Source: Mycoplasmatota bacterium (GTDB lineage: Bacteria > Bacillota_I > Bacilli_A > Haloplasmatales > Haloplasmataceae). Taken from it: a DNA stretch of 64,000 bases. Location: contig CP074573.1 of NCBI GenBank assembly GCA_018394295.1, positions 1,364,001-1,428,000 of the forward strand, written 5' to 3'. Under the pieces are notes generated by a model. The model did no database searches, was not told the origin of the DNA, and was given only the letters and a program-made list of their open reading frames with translations. Below, one piece after another: positions 10,372 to 17,720 of this stretch. Made by a program: the position numbers and the translations under genes. Position 1 is the first letter of the stretch. Every line of letters begins with the position of its first letter.

Positions 10372-10777
10372 TGATATTCTCCAGAAGATTAATCACATTT
10401 TCAATTGAGTATTCTAATATTTCATCTTTATTATCATTTTTATGTAAAGTGTTGTACCCATATCCTGATAAAGATTCACCAACTTTGTTAAAAGGAATCC
10501 TGGTATCAATAAACATTTTAGGTTCTTTGGTGTAACTTGTTGTTCTTGTTCTATTATCAATTAAAAGGTAGCCTCTATCTTGATTATAAATCACATACCA
10601 ATCATCTTCTCTTTTCCTCTTCATATACTCAAATTCCTCTACCAATTGTGAATTCATTTTCCCATTTAAAATCATCTTAAACCATTCTTCATAGAAAGGC
10701 ATAATAAACCTGAACATACCAATTTTATCATTTCGAATTGTTCTTCCTTTATATCGCTGTTCTAACCATATTAACAT
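10361..10777 (-). CDS. Small partner protein of the CHAT protease
   Basis: 138 residues, rich in aromatic and charged residues, with no signal or membrane segment and no family I recognise. It has a perfect GGAGGAG site 4-5 nt before the ATG. The stop overlaps the CHAT start, which implies fixed stoichiometry and a joint function as sensor, adaptor or protease substrate. Just upstream is a hairpin with a T-run, so expression may be attenuated. Confidence 0.65.
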   Translation of the reverse strand: MLIWLEQRYKGRTIRNDKIGMFRFIMPFYEEWFKMILNGKMNSQLVEEFEYMKRKREDDWYVIYNQDRGYLLIDNRTRTTSYTKEPKMFIDTRIPFNKVGESLSGYGYNTLHKNDNKDEILEYSIENVINLLENINER

Positions 10778-10781
10778 ATTA

Positions 10782-10814
10782 CTCCTCCAGAAAAAACAGT
10801 CCCAAAAGGACTGT
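10782..10814 (-). terminator. Terminator hairpin directly before the CHAT operon RBS
   Basis: On the minus strand ACAGTCC pairs with GGACTGT around a TTTTG loop, followed by six T. Within two bases of that T-run comes GGAGGAG and the start codon of the 138-residue gene. It could end transcripts of the 11030-11977 operon 216 nt upstream, or act as an attenuator of the CHAT operon. Confidence 0.7.
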
Positions 10815-11029
10815 ATAGTTTTCCCCTTAGATTTCCCTAATTATATTATACATTATAAATTACATTATTAAAAATAACAATAACAATGCATATAAGAACA
10901 ATTATAAAAGAAAAGTCCTTATTTAAGAATAGAGCTCTAAATTAATCCATTCATAATATAGTCGATCAATAAAATTTCTCCGACAAATATTACATGTTAA
11001 TAGAAATTATTTAACTATATGTTATTTAA

Positions 11030-11689
11030 TTAATATGTCTCTATTGAATTTTCTTGAGTAGTTTTCATTTTAAAGAAATTAATAAAGCTTTTACCCCACT
11101 CTGATATACTATGGGTCAACTCTATATCATCTAAACTCATTAATTCCCATTGTTTTTCCATCATTGCATAGCGTGCACTATAGGCTAAACTTTCTAAAGC
11201 ATTTTGTGTTTCTTCATATAAATTATTCCTTAATAAACCTCTAGAAAATAATCTTTCCTTTGAAATCTCATTTATTTTGTATGATTCGTCATTTGCAAAG
11301 TTTATCAATTCATCTATATCAATTTTCATTAAATAGTCTAAATCTTTATAGTATTGTATTATTTTATCCAGAGATAACTCATTTTCTATTGATGTAGAAA
11401 TACCATTAGCACAATATACAATTTTTTCTTCAATATGATTTTCAATAACATTTTCAAATAAAACAAAATTAAATACTTTTTTGAATTCGTTAGAATTTAA
11501 ATAAGCAACAATTTGGTCATATTTAAATTCCAAGTTTGTTAATCTAGTTTCTAATTCCTTTAAAAATAGCTCTTGATTTCGTTGTGTCTTTTCTTCTTTA
11601 TACTGTTTATAAATTGAATAAAAGTCATTTACAATAGGAATTTTAGATATTATTAAGTTATCTGTTATAATTCTCATTAAATCTTTCAA
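11030..11689 (-). CDS. Hypothetical protein, helical
   Basis: 219 residues, mostly charged helix, with likely coiled coil around residues 30-70 (YKEEKTQRNQELFLKELETR) and no membrane segment. It follows the 86-residue gene by 27 nt and carries a GAGAA-type site, so the pair is probably co-transcribed. Family not recognised. Being island cargo next to the CHAT operon, it could be an accessory defence gene. Confidence 0.55.
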   Translation of the reverse strand: MKDLMRIITDNLIISKIPIVNDFYSIYKQYKEEKTQRNQELFLKELETRLTNLEFKYDQIVAYLNSNEFKKVFNFVLFENVIENHIEEKIVYCANGISTSIENELSLDKIIQYYKDLDYLMKIDIDELINFANDESYKINEISKERLFSRGLLRNNLYEETQNALESLAYSARYAMMEKQWELMSLDDIELTHSISEWGKSFINFFKMKTTQENSIETY

Positions 11690-11716
11690 ATTTTCTTCTC
11701 CTATACCAATAGTTAT

Positions 11717-11977
11717 TTATAGACAGATTTCAAACTCAGTATCCATAAAATATTCATCAGGATTATAAGTAAACTCAATAATCCGCATTGCTTTCAATGC
11801 ATCTAATGCAGAATCTATAGTTTCATAATCATCTTGATACTCTGAAACTTCTTTGTCATGTTTTATTGCAATTAATATTTCTTCGTATGTGACTATAGGT
11901 TCTTTCAATCTTAAACTTTCAAAAAATTTTGATAACCAATTATACATAATTTCTTCACTTTTTGTTTCAAACATCAT
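11717..11977 (-). CDS. Hypothetical small acidic protein
   Basis: 86 residues, acidic, with a helix-rich middle (DDYETIDSALDALKAMRIIEF) that looks like a winged-helix or adaptor fold, though I cannot assign it. A clear AAAGGAGAG site precedes the ATGATG start. First gene of a two-gene operon with 11030-11689. Confidence 0.5.
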   Translation of the reverse strand: MMFETKSEEIMYNWLSKFFESLRLKEPIVTYEEILIAIKHDKEVSEYQDDYETIDSALDALKAMRIIEFTYNPDEYFMDTEFEICL

Positions 11978-12422
11978 TTTTATACATCTCTCCTTTATAT
12001 CTCTCCAATTTTACTCAATAAATTATCCATTATCAAATATCCCCCTTTATTCATTCATCATATTATACCATTTTTAGACTATAAATTAAACTATAAAGGA
12101 AATAATCTAAAGAAGACCTTATTTTTTTCAAAGCTATTTCCAATTGTTAATTTTATTTGGGCTTTATAAATCAAAGATTAAGATTAAATGATAATTATTC
12201 ATTAGTATCATTGGTTTTACCTAGTATTTTAACAAAAAATTTTTGATTTATTTGTATGTAGATTTGGGTTCAAATAGTTTTTTATTTAGCTCAACAGATT
12301 TAACAAATTAACTTATAATTTCAATTTTATATTTGATATCCACATTGCTATTCTTCAATAGCTTTGACAACATATCAACAAAAACTTTTATATCCTTTTT
12401 TATTTAGTTTTCAGTTTTTATA
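11978..12422. other. Non-coding stretch
   Basis: A/T-rich; no credible gene, RNA or repeat seen beyond the likely promoter of the 11717-11977 gene near its right side. Confidence 0.45.
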
Positions 12423-12641
12423 TCAATTATATAATATGATTATTTCATTGTTAAACAATAAGAGCATTAGAAAGAATTCACTCTCTAATGCTTGATTTAT
12501 TTTCTCTAACAGATATGGTTCTTGATAAAATGATCTCATAGGTCTTGAATCACTCTTCTTAAATCGTTCATAGACATATGCTTTTAATTCCTGATGATTA
12601 ATTGACAAATTACCTACTTTATATTTGTTACCAAAAAACAC
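12423..12641 (-). CDS. Short doubtful gene or gene fragment
   Basis: 72 codons with a plausible soluble part (INHQELKAYVYERFKKSD) followed by a low-complexity hydrophobic end. No ribosome binding site precedes the ATG. It may be the start of a truncated gene. Not recognised. Confidence 0.25.
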   Translation of the reverse strand: MFFGNKYKVGNLSINHQELKAYVYERFKKSDSRPMRSFYQEPYLLEKINQALESEFFLMLLLFNNEIIILYN

Positions 12642-12721
12642 ATCGAATATTTAATCGATATATATATATGTTTTATTTATATGATTATCAAAGTGTTATT
12701 TCCACTTTGTTATTGAATCTT

Positions 12722-12955
12722 TCAATGTCTGATAAGATATTTTCCATTTTTTAATTCACTGACTTCAATATCATTTAAGACATATTCACTTGCTTCTTCT
12801 ATAGACAATTCTGAGAATATTGAACATATTTTAATTACATCTAATATTTCAATTTTACCCTGACCTTCATTTAATATTGAATATATTCTTTCAAGACCTT
12901 CTTCACTAAATTGATCCTCCCTTGAATATCATTCAAATTCATATTTGAAATCATC
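12722..12955 (-). pseudogene. Decayed small gene
   Basis: A coding-like frame (EGLERIYSILNEGQGKIEIL, then SIEEASEYVLNDIEVSELK) with an acidic helical pattern. It is preceded in frame by a TGA after YDDFKYEFE and has no start with a binding site. Family unknown. A 17-nt direct repeat (ATCATAACCTATCCTTT) lies just upstream. Confidence 0.4.
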
Positions 12956-13039
12956 ATAACCTATCCTTTTAACTATCATAACCTATCCTTTAGCACCTTC
13001 CATTAAAGTATTTAAATTTACTCTTTAGTAAGTTTAATT

Positions 13040-13300
13040 GGCGGGGGAGTGAAACAACCAACGCCCCACCTTCGTTGTTCGAGCTTATCTCAGCTCTATG
13101 AATTTATTTATTAGATTTGTTGTTTCTATGCAAATAGTGTTGGAATTAATTCTGCTATTACCTATCAACAAATAACCTATAGAGGGTAAGTTTCCTATCC
13201 CCGTATTATTTAATTGACTCAACTTAAATTCGTTGACCACTATCTTACACCTGAACTGGAAGCAACTTCTCGCACCAGAACATCTTTCTTTAATTAATTG
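13040..13300 (-). ncRNA. Structured RNA A with 3' H-type pseudoknot
   Basis: This stretch is not coding but is rich in pairing on the minus strand: CTGG/CCAG around GAAGTTGCTTC, TCAAC/GTTGA, AATAA/TTATT, AATAG/CTATT, GAGCT/AGCTC. At its 3' end GAACAAC (13080-13074) pairs with GTTGTTT, and the interleaved GGTGGGG (13070-13064) pairs with CCCCGCC (13046-13040). G-U pairs work only on the minus strand, which sets the orientation. It lies 30 nt after ssb. No Rfam family recognised. Confidence 0.65.
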
Positions 13301-13332
13301 TTAGTAGAATTTTATTTTATTAAAATTTTTAT

Positions 13333-13665
13333 CTAATCAAACTCTTTACGAGAATTAATATAAGTTATTTTTTCACCCACTATTTCCGGGATATGTATGG
13401 TCCCATTCTTTGTTTCAATTGATGCTTGTTGAATTCTTGCTTTAATACCAACTACAGATCCTTCTTTTAGAAAATCTAATGCAGCACCCTCTACCCCCTC
13501 CCATAAACTTATAGTAACTAAATCACTGTCATATTCTAATGTATTGGGGTTTTTGAAACTTCTTTTAATATCGAGTGTAATTTTTATTTTATTAACACCA
13601 GATTCTATTGTTTCACTAATAGGATTCCCAACTAATCTTCCAACCAATATACACTGATTTAACAT
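13333..13665 (-). CDS. ssb: Single-stranded DNA-binding protein, short mobile-element type
   Basis: 110 residues with the OB-fold start MLNQCILVGRLVGNP and a central DLVTISLWEG. It lacks the acidic tail (usually ending IPF) of chromosomal SSB, as is common in plasmid and phage versions. The ATG follows directly after the stop of the upstream gene, whose 3' end holds the AAAGGAGG site. Last gene of the operon 15163 to 13333. It probably protects single strands during element replication or transfer. Confidence 0.75.
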   Translation of the reverse strand: MLNQCILVGRLVGNPISETIESGVNKIKITLDIKRSFKNPNTLEYDSDLVTISLWEGVEGAALDFLKEGSVVGIKARIQQASIETKNGTIHIPEIVGEKITYINSRKEFD

Positions 13666-13950
13666 TTATTTTTTCCTCCTTTTATTATAATGCTTATTTG
13701 TTCTTTGATGAATATTATCAAATTTATATGTAAAGTTATCGTTATTAAAATCCACTACATTGACACTTTCTGTTACAATGACAACCTTATCTTTACTATA
13801 TGTTTCTGTTCTTCTTGTCGCATTTGTTAAGTTATTTTGATAACCTTTCTTATATCGTCCTCTATTTGTTGCAGCGACAGGTCTTGCAATACTATTATTA
13901 GAGCGATTATTTTTATATTTTTTTGTAGGATAATATTTTTGTTTAGCCAA
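13666..13950 (-). CDS. Small highly basic protein
   Basis: 94 residues with a Lys/Arg/Asn/Tyr-rich N-terminal half and a C-terminal KHYNKRRKK tail. It starts with TTG behind an excellent GGAGGTGA site. Its stop abuts ssb. Probably binds nucleic acid by charge; no family recognised. Confidence 0.55.
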   Translation of the reverse strand: MAKQKYYPTKKYKNNRSNNSIARPVAATNRGRYKKGYQNNLTNATRRTETYSKDKVVIVTESVNVVDFNNDNFTYKFDNIHQRTNKHYNKRRKK

Positions 13951-14014
13951 TTGTTCACCTCCTACTTGTACAGAACAAGAAATATTTATAAACTAATCTA
14001 TCTATTTTATACGA

Positions 14015-14491
14015 TTAATTAAGTATTTTTTCTTCTCTCATACTTGAATATTTAATATCTGACTCATCATATTGATTTCCAATAATGATATGATCAAGTA
14101 ACTCAATTCCTATTAATTCACCTACCTCATTTAGGCGTTTCGTGATGCTTATATCTTGTGGACTTGGTCGAACATCTCCACTTGGATGATTATGTGCCAC
14201 GATAATACTAGCTGAAGCAGATAGTAATGCAAAGTTAAATACTTCTCTTGGATGTACAATGGATCTATTTAGCAATCCGATAAACACTGTTTTTACTGCA
14301 ATGATTCTATTCTTGGTATCTAAACAAATTACAATCAAATGTTCTTGCATTTCCCCTTGCAAGTTAAATACATCATAAATTAATTTAGCAATGTTCTCAG
14401 GCTTTGTTACTTGAAAATCATCATCTACTTTATAATTCATGCCATTTTCTTTTACTAATACCATTTTGGTTCTATAATAATTAATACGCAT
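14015..14491 (-). CDS. radC: RadC-like JAB-domain protein
   Basis: 158 residues with the conserved metal-binding JAB motif AHNHPSGDVRPSPQD and the RadC end LLDHIIIG. It lacks the N-terminal HhH region of chromosomal RadC, so it is the short form found on plasmids, ICEs and phages. Its ATG directly follows the stop of the upstream gene. The biochemical role of this short form is not settled. Confidence 0.85.
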   Translation of the reverse strand: MRINYYRTKMVLVKENGMNYKVDDDFQVTKPENIAKLIYDVFNLQGEMQEHLIVICLDTKNRIIAVKTVFIGLLNRSIVHPREVFNFALLSASASIIVAHNHPSGDVRPSPQDISITKRLNEVGELIGIELLDHIIIGNQYDESDIKYSSMREEKILN

Positions 14492-14776
14492 TTAATACCA
14501 CTCTCCCACTCCATGATAATCAGAAAATAATGTTTCATAATTAAAGTAACTTATCTCCTTACCATTATCTATTAAGTCAGTTAAGTATTCTCTAGCACTT
14601 TGAGCAACACCAATTAATGTCTCATAATCTTTTTTCAAATAAACTTCAATATATAAATTAATAATTTTCATTTTATCTTCATCATTAATGTCAGTTAACA
14701 AATCTTCTAACTCTCTGTATATGACACTCTTTGATAATAGTTCATGTTCTGATAATTGTTTTATAACAGTTAACAT
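14492..14776 (-). CDS. Hypothetical acidic protein of the radC operon
   Basis: 94 residues from the ATG at 14776, chosen because TAGGTGAT lies at good distance before it; a GTG nine bases upstream is possible. Helical, acidic and soluble. The end (FNYETLFSDYHGVGEWY) is reminiscent of small antirestriction-type element proteins, but I cannot assign it. Coupled to radC by TAA-ATG. Confidence 0.55.
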   Translation of the reverse strand: MLTVIKQLSEHELLSKSVIYRELEDLLTDINDEDKMKIINLYIEVYLKKDYETLIGVAQSAREYLTDLIDNGKEISYFNYETLFSDYHGVGEWY

Positions 14777-14785
14777 AATTATCAC

Positions 14786-15163
14786 CTACCAAATAACTAC
14801 ATCAGAGTTAGTTTCTAAATTCTTAACCATTTGTAAATTACTTTTCAGTAACTCAATGTCTTTTGTGCTGATACCTAATATTTCGCCATTTTCATCACAG
14901 TTCCCCATAATTAATACATTACCATAAAGATATTGATTTCTATCATTTAGTAATAATGTCACCTGTGGATCTGCCTTTAATAATCCTTCATCATCAAAGT
15001 AAATTGTTTTACCTTGATAACTTACAATGTCAATTAAATCGACATTTAGATGTTTATATATTTGATGTAATTCTGATACATTAGCATGCTTATTAATCTC
15101 AATAATACTAATTTCTAAAGATTTCTTGTTATCTTTTCTTTTGATTAACAATCCTTTTTTCAT
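14786..15163 (-). CDS. DUF3846-like mobile-element protein
   Basis: 125 residues. The centre TIYFDDEGLLKADPQV followed by GNVLIMGN resembles DUF3846 proteins, found mainly on conjugative plasmids and phages. First gene of the operon with 14492, radC, 13666 and ssb. An AAAGGAG site precedes the ATG. Immediately upstream are a terminator hairpin and a 22-codon leader frame, suggesting attenuation. Confidence 0.6.
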   Translation of the reverse strand: MKKGLLIKRKDNKKSLEISIIEINKHANVSELHQIYKHLNVDLIDIVSYQGKTIYFDDEGLLKADPQVTLLLNDRNQYLYGNVLIMGNCDENGEILGISTKDIELLKSNLQMVKNLETNSDVVIW

Positions 15164-15183
15164 TTATTTCTCCTTTCATAAAC

Positions 15184-15227
15184 AAAAAAGCCTATCTTTA
15201 CGATAGACCCATTTAATCTTTACGATT
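15184..15227 (-). terminator. Twin hairpins with T-run in the DUF3846 operon leader
   Basis: On the minus strand AATC-GTAAA-GATT is followed by CTATC-GTAAA-GATAG and then GCTTTTTT. Both hairpins share the loop GTAAA. The T-run ends about 8 nt before the ribosome binding site of the 14786-15163 gene, so this is a leader terminator rather than an operon end. Confidence 0.65.
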
Positions 15228-15254
15228 TGTTTATCATACAAGCATTTACTGGGA

Positions 15255-15323
15255 CTAATACATACTCCAAAAATGATATCTTAACAAATTTAAATCGTAC
15301 TGATATTTAGCAAATATCTTCAT
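15255..15323 (-). CDS. 22-residue leader peptide candidate
   Basis: A perfect AGGAGG at 15338-15333 precedes two ATGs; the second opens MKIFAKYQYDLNLLRYHFWS and ends after two more residues with TAG. It lies just upstream of the twin-hairpin terminator, as leader peptides of attenuators do. The first ATG would give only seven residues. Confidence 0.45.
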   Translation of the reverse strand: MKIFAKYQYDLNLLRYHFWSMY

Positions 15324-15564
15324 ATATCATCGACCTCCTATAATTCTATCTGTTATCATATTTATAATATATATTAAAAATAACGGTTATGTCGGGTAAT
15401 TAAAGCTAAATATATAACATTTTATGGAAATAGTAAGGATATTTCCATTTTTATTAGGTTCTGTTCCTATCAATCATTATAGACTCTATATACACCTTTT
15501 TGATATTAGGATTAAAATACAAATTTATTTAAAAATATTAATCATCATAGAACAATAAATTAGA

Positions 15565-15755
15565 TAAATTTTAGGCCATACAGCAAGACCTGGGAGAAGT
15601 CCCGAACGCAAGAACTAGTACGAGGTAAAACCAGCTATCCTGAAAGATGGGTAAATAATATTCTGTGTAATATGCTGTTATTCCGAGATGGAATGCCCGT
15701 TGAAAGCTAGTACCTGGTAGTAAGCAGGGGGCTACCAGCCATCCCCTGCCCAAAC
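15565..15755 (+). ncRNA. Structured RNA B with 3' H-type pseudoknot
   Basis: Plus-strand pairings: GGGA/TCCC, CTATC/GATGG, AATAA/TTATT around ATATT/AATAT, ATTCC/GGAAT, ACAGCA/TGCTGT. The 3' end is a perfect pseudoknot: CTGGTAG (15714-15720) with CTACCAG (15732-15738), interleaved with GCAGGGG (15724-15730) and CCCCTGC (15743-15749). Local G/C content is far above the surroundings. The minus-strand frame that covers it (60 codons) is a Cys/Pro/Trp-rich shadow. Family not recognised; the layout of the 3' pseudoknot matches RNA A. Confidence 0.65.
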
Positions 15756-16048
15756 TTTGTTAAATCATATATGATAAATATTAATATTAAAATATTGTAA
15801 AGTTTATCTAATGATTATTTTATTGTAGATCAAGTAACTAAAGTTGTTGAATATGAAACTGAAATAGAAAATTAATATATTGACAAAAGTATCTATAAAA
15901 TTGATTTTATTATATTTCCAATAACCTATAGTCTATATCAGCGATTGCAAAAAAATATAGTTTTTTTAAAATTTAGACGCTAATAGTTGATAATTCATTT
16001 AGTGATATAGTTCAAAGAATTCAAAAAATTATTATATTAATTGAGCAT

Positions 16049-16590
16049 TTATTCTTTTAAGATACCATATTTTATTAATATTTCTTCTAATATTTTAATT
16101 TTCTGATTAAGATAATCAATTTCACTCTCGAATACCTTTGTACTATTATAATTGATTTCTATTTTCTTGTTTGCATTAATAACAGCATTTAAATCATATT
16201 TATATGAAATTGCAGTTTCATCGGATTTCTCTGCATTTCTTGATAAAAACTCAAGCATTAGAAAATTAAGATCAGACTTCATATTTTTTAATTCATGTTA
16301 TTTTTGCTTCCACAATTCTTCTGATTTCCCTTTGAATAATAATTCATTAGATGAATTTCTATACTATAAAAATCTTCCCTCTTCTAATAAATCAATATTT
16401 GCAACGTTTATGTTTGCAGTTTTTATGTTTGCTTCTCTAGTATGGACAAGTCCTCATTTTGCTTTAAACCATAACCAAGATAATTACTTCTTGTTAACCC
16501 AGCAGTAGTAACAACACGTCCTATTGTATTTACTGAAATGGTTATACCCTCACCGTTTTCATAAATATTTGTTAAAGGAGTTTTAAAACA
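16049..16590 (-). pseudogene. Decayed gene of unknown family
   Basis: A 77-codon frame (16049-16282, helical, ending ILEEILIKYGILKE) has no binding site. Coding continues upstream in shifting frames: NTIGRVVTTAGLTRSNYLGY, then REANIKTANINVANIDLLEE, then NSSNELLFKGKSEELWKQK. At least two stops and one frameshift break it. Family not recognised. Confidence 0.5.
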
Positions 16591-16649
16591 TTAAAATAAT
16601 ACCCTTTTTTTATTTAATATAACAATTAATTTAAATTATTGTGTAAGTA

Positions 16650-16679
16650 GCTTATGAATTATATCATAAGCCTTTTTTC
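16650..16679 (+). terminator. Intrinsic terminator
   Basis: GCTTATGA pairs with TCATAAGC around ATTATA, followed by CTTTTTT on the plus strand. There is no intact gene upstream; it may end the transcript of RNA B. Confidence 0.6.
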
Positions 16680-16725
16680 TATTATACAGACCAAGTTACC
16701 TCAAAAAAATAATGCCCTGTACTAA

Positions 16726-16789
16726 TTGTTGTTAAGATTTTATTAAAATAAAAGCTCACTAACAATTGATTAAAGAAATAGTTAGTGAG
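16726..16789 (+). promoter_or_regulatory. Operator-like element A before the 106-residue gene
   Basis: Positions 16726-16765 are a 40-nt relative of element B (17316-17355): both run TTGTT, AAGATTTTA, AAAATAAAA, ACTAACAA. Overlapping it, CTCACTAAC (16755-16763) pairs with GTTAGTGAG (16781-16789), which contains part of the ribosome binding site. It could therefore control translation. Confidence 0.45.
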
Positions 16790-16799
16790 GTGAAAATAT

Positions 16800-17120
16800 A
16801 TGATAAATAGCATTATTAAAAGTGGCGGAGGAAATATTAAGGATGGTAAAATCATCGAATATAATGATGGTTATATGGTTGGTTACTCTACTATTGCGAT
16901 TGAAAGCAAAGAGAAGATGATAGAACATTTTCCAAAATACGTCCAATTATCAAATCAAAAGAACGTCGGTTTCTGGTACAACAATAACGATGGCCTATGG
17001 TATGTGGATTTCAGCGAAAACATTGAAAGTTATATAATTGCATTAATACTAGCTATGACACGTGGAGAAAAAGCTATCTGGGACTGCCATAACTTAGCTG
17101 AAATAAAAGTGGCTGAATAA
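16800..17120 (+). CDS. Hypothetical protein, ArdA/antirestriction-sized
   Basis: 106 residues, soluble, beta-rich start (GKIIEYNDGYMVGYSTIAIE). GAGGTG lies at good distance before the ATG. No family recognised. It is the first plus-strand gene of the integration module and shares an upstream element with the excisionase. A following hairpin ends it. A regulatory or element-maintenance role is possible but not shown. Confidence 0.55.
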   Translation: MINSIIKSGGGNIKDGKIIEYNDGYMVGYSTIAIESKEKMIEHFPKYVQLSNQKNVGFWYNNNDGLWYVDFSENIESYIIALILAMTRGEKAIWDCHNLAEIKVAE

Positions 17121-17139
17121 TTTCTATCCACAAAAATAA

Positions 17140-17177
17140 AAGCATTAGCCTTGAATAAGGCTAGTGCTTCTTTTCTT
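17140..17177 (+). terminator. Intrinsic terminator of the 106-residue gene
   Basis: AAGCATTAGCCTT pairs with AAGGCTAGTGCTT (one G-U) around GAAT, followed by CTTTTCTT. Confidence 0.75.
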
Positions 17178-17315
17178 AAATAGGAACTTTAATTAATTCC
17201 CGTCTTTTTAAATAACCGAATATTTCATACATATCACACCAATTATATCTTTTTTATTAGAACTAAATAACTTATTTATTTAAACATTGTAATTCACACT
17301 GGGCATTTTCCCTTA

Positions 17316-17355
17316 TTGTTGGTAAGATTTTAATAAAATAAAATCTTACTAACAA
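17316..17355 (+). promoter_or_regulatory. 17-bp palindrome before excisionase (element B)
   Basis: TTGTTGGTAAGATTTTA and TAAAATCTTACTAACAA are inverted copies with a single G-U mismatch, separated by six bases. It lies about 55 nt before the excisionase start and has a 40-nt relative at 16726-16765. A dimeric-repressor operator or a leader hairpin are both possible. Confidence 0.5.
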
Positions 17356-17409
17356 ACCATTAACGATAGATTTACATAAATTAATATCAATTTAGAAAAG
17401 GTGATTAGA

Positions 17410-17589
17410 GTGAGTATGTTAACAGTTGATGATGTTGCTAAAAGATGGAGATGTTGTAGATTAACTGTAATATCTTATATAAAAAAAGGAAAATTAAAAA
17501 GTTTTAAAATAGGTCCTCAGTATCGGATACGAGAAAAATGGGTTGAAGAATTTGAGAATAATTTTTATCAACCAGATGATAAAAATTAA
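17410..17589 (+). CDS. xis: Excisionase-type helix-turn-helix protein
   Basis: About 59 residues. The MLTVDDVAKRWRCCRLTVIS pattern and the following GKLKSFKIGPQYRI are the winged-helix of excisionase-family (MerR-like HTH_17) proteins. AAAAGGTGA fits the GTG at 17410; GTG 17401 and ATG 17416 are alternatives. It lies directly before the integrase, as xis usually does, and probably steers excision. A terminator-like hairpin separates the two genes. Confidence 0.75.
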   Translation: MSMLTVDDVAKRWRCCRLTVISYIKKGKLKSFKIGPQYRIREKWVEEFENNFYQPDDKN

Positions 17590-17639
17590 TCAAATTAGAA
17601 TTAAAATCAAATATATATTATAAAAATAGTAAGGTTATC

Positions 17640-17670
17640 AAGGAATCTAGTTAAAATAGGTTCCTTTTTT
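17640..17670 (+). terminator. Terminator-like hairpin between xis and int
   Basis: AAGGAATCTA pairs with TAGGTTCCTT (one G-U), followed by a T-run. It could keep integrase expression low unless read through. Confidence 0.65.
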
Positions 17671-17720
17671 CTTTACTCTAATATCAATTTACTTTTAAAA
17701 AATGTCTTAGGAGGAACATT

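Noticed and set aside
12722-12955. TGA read as Trp (YEFE-TGA-YSRED; also WCY-TGA-YTH near 57660), hinting at a Mollicutes-type code
   Set aside because: TGA is a true stop for tetR (ATGA overlap) and for the integrase, and Trp is coded by TGG throughout. The two cases lie in decayed genes.
13040-13300. Group II intron, suggested by GTGCGAG at the 5' side and ATACGGGGATAGG
   Set aside because: No domain V hairpin, no reverse transcriptase and too short; the 3' pseudoknot is not a group II feature.
15571-15753. 60-codon minus-strand frame rich in Cys, Pro and Trp
   Set aside because: It covers structured RNA B, has no start signal, and its odd composition follows from the G/C-rich stems.
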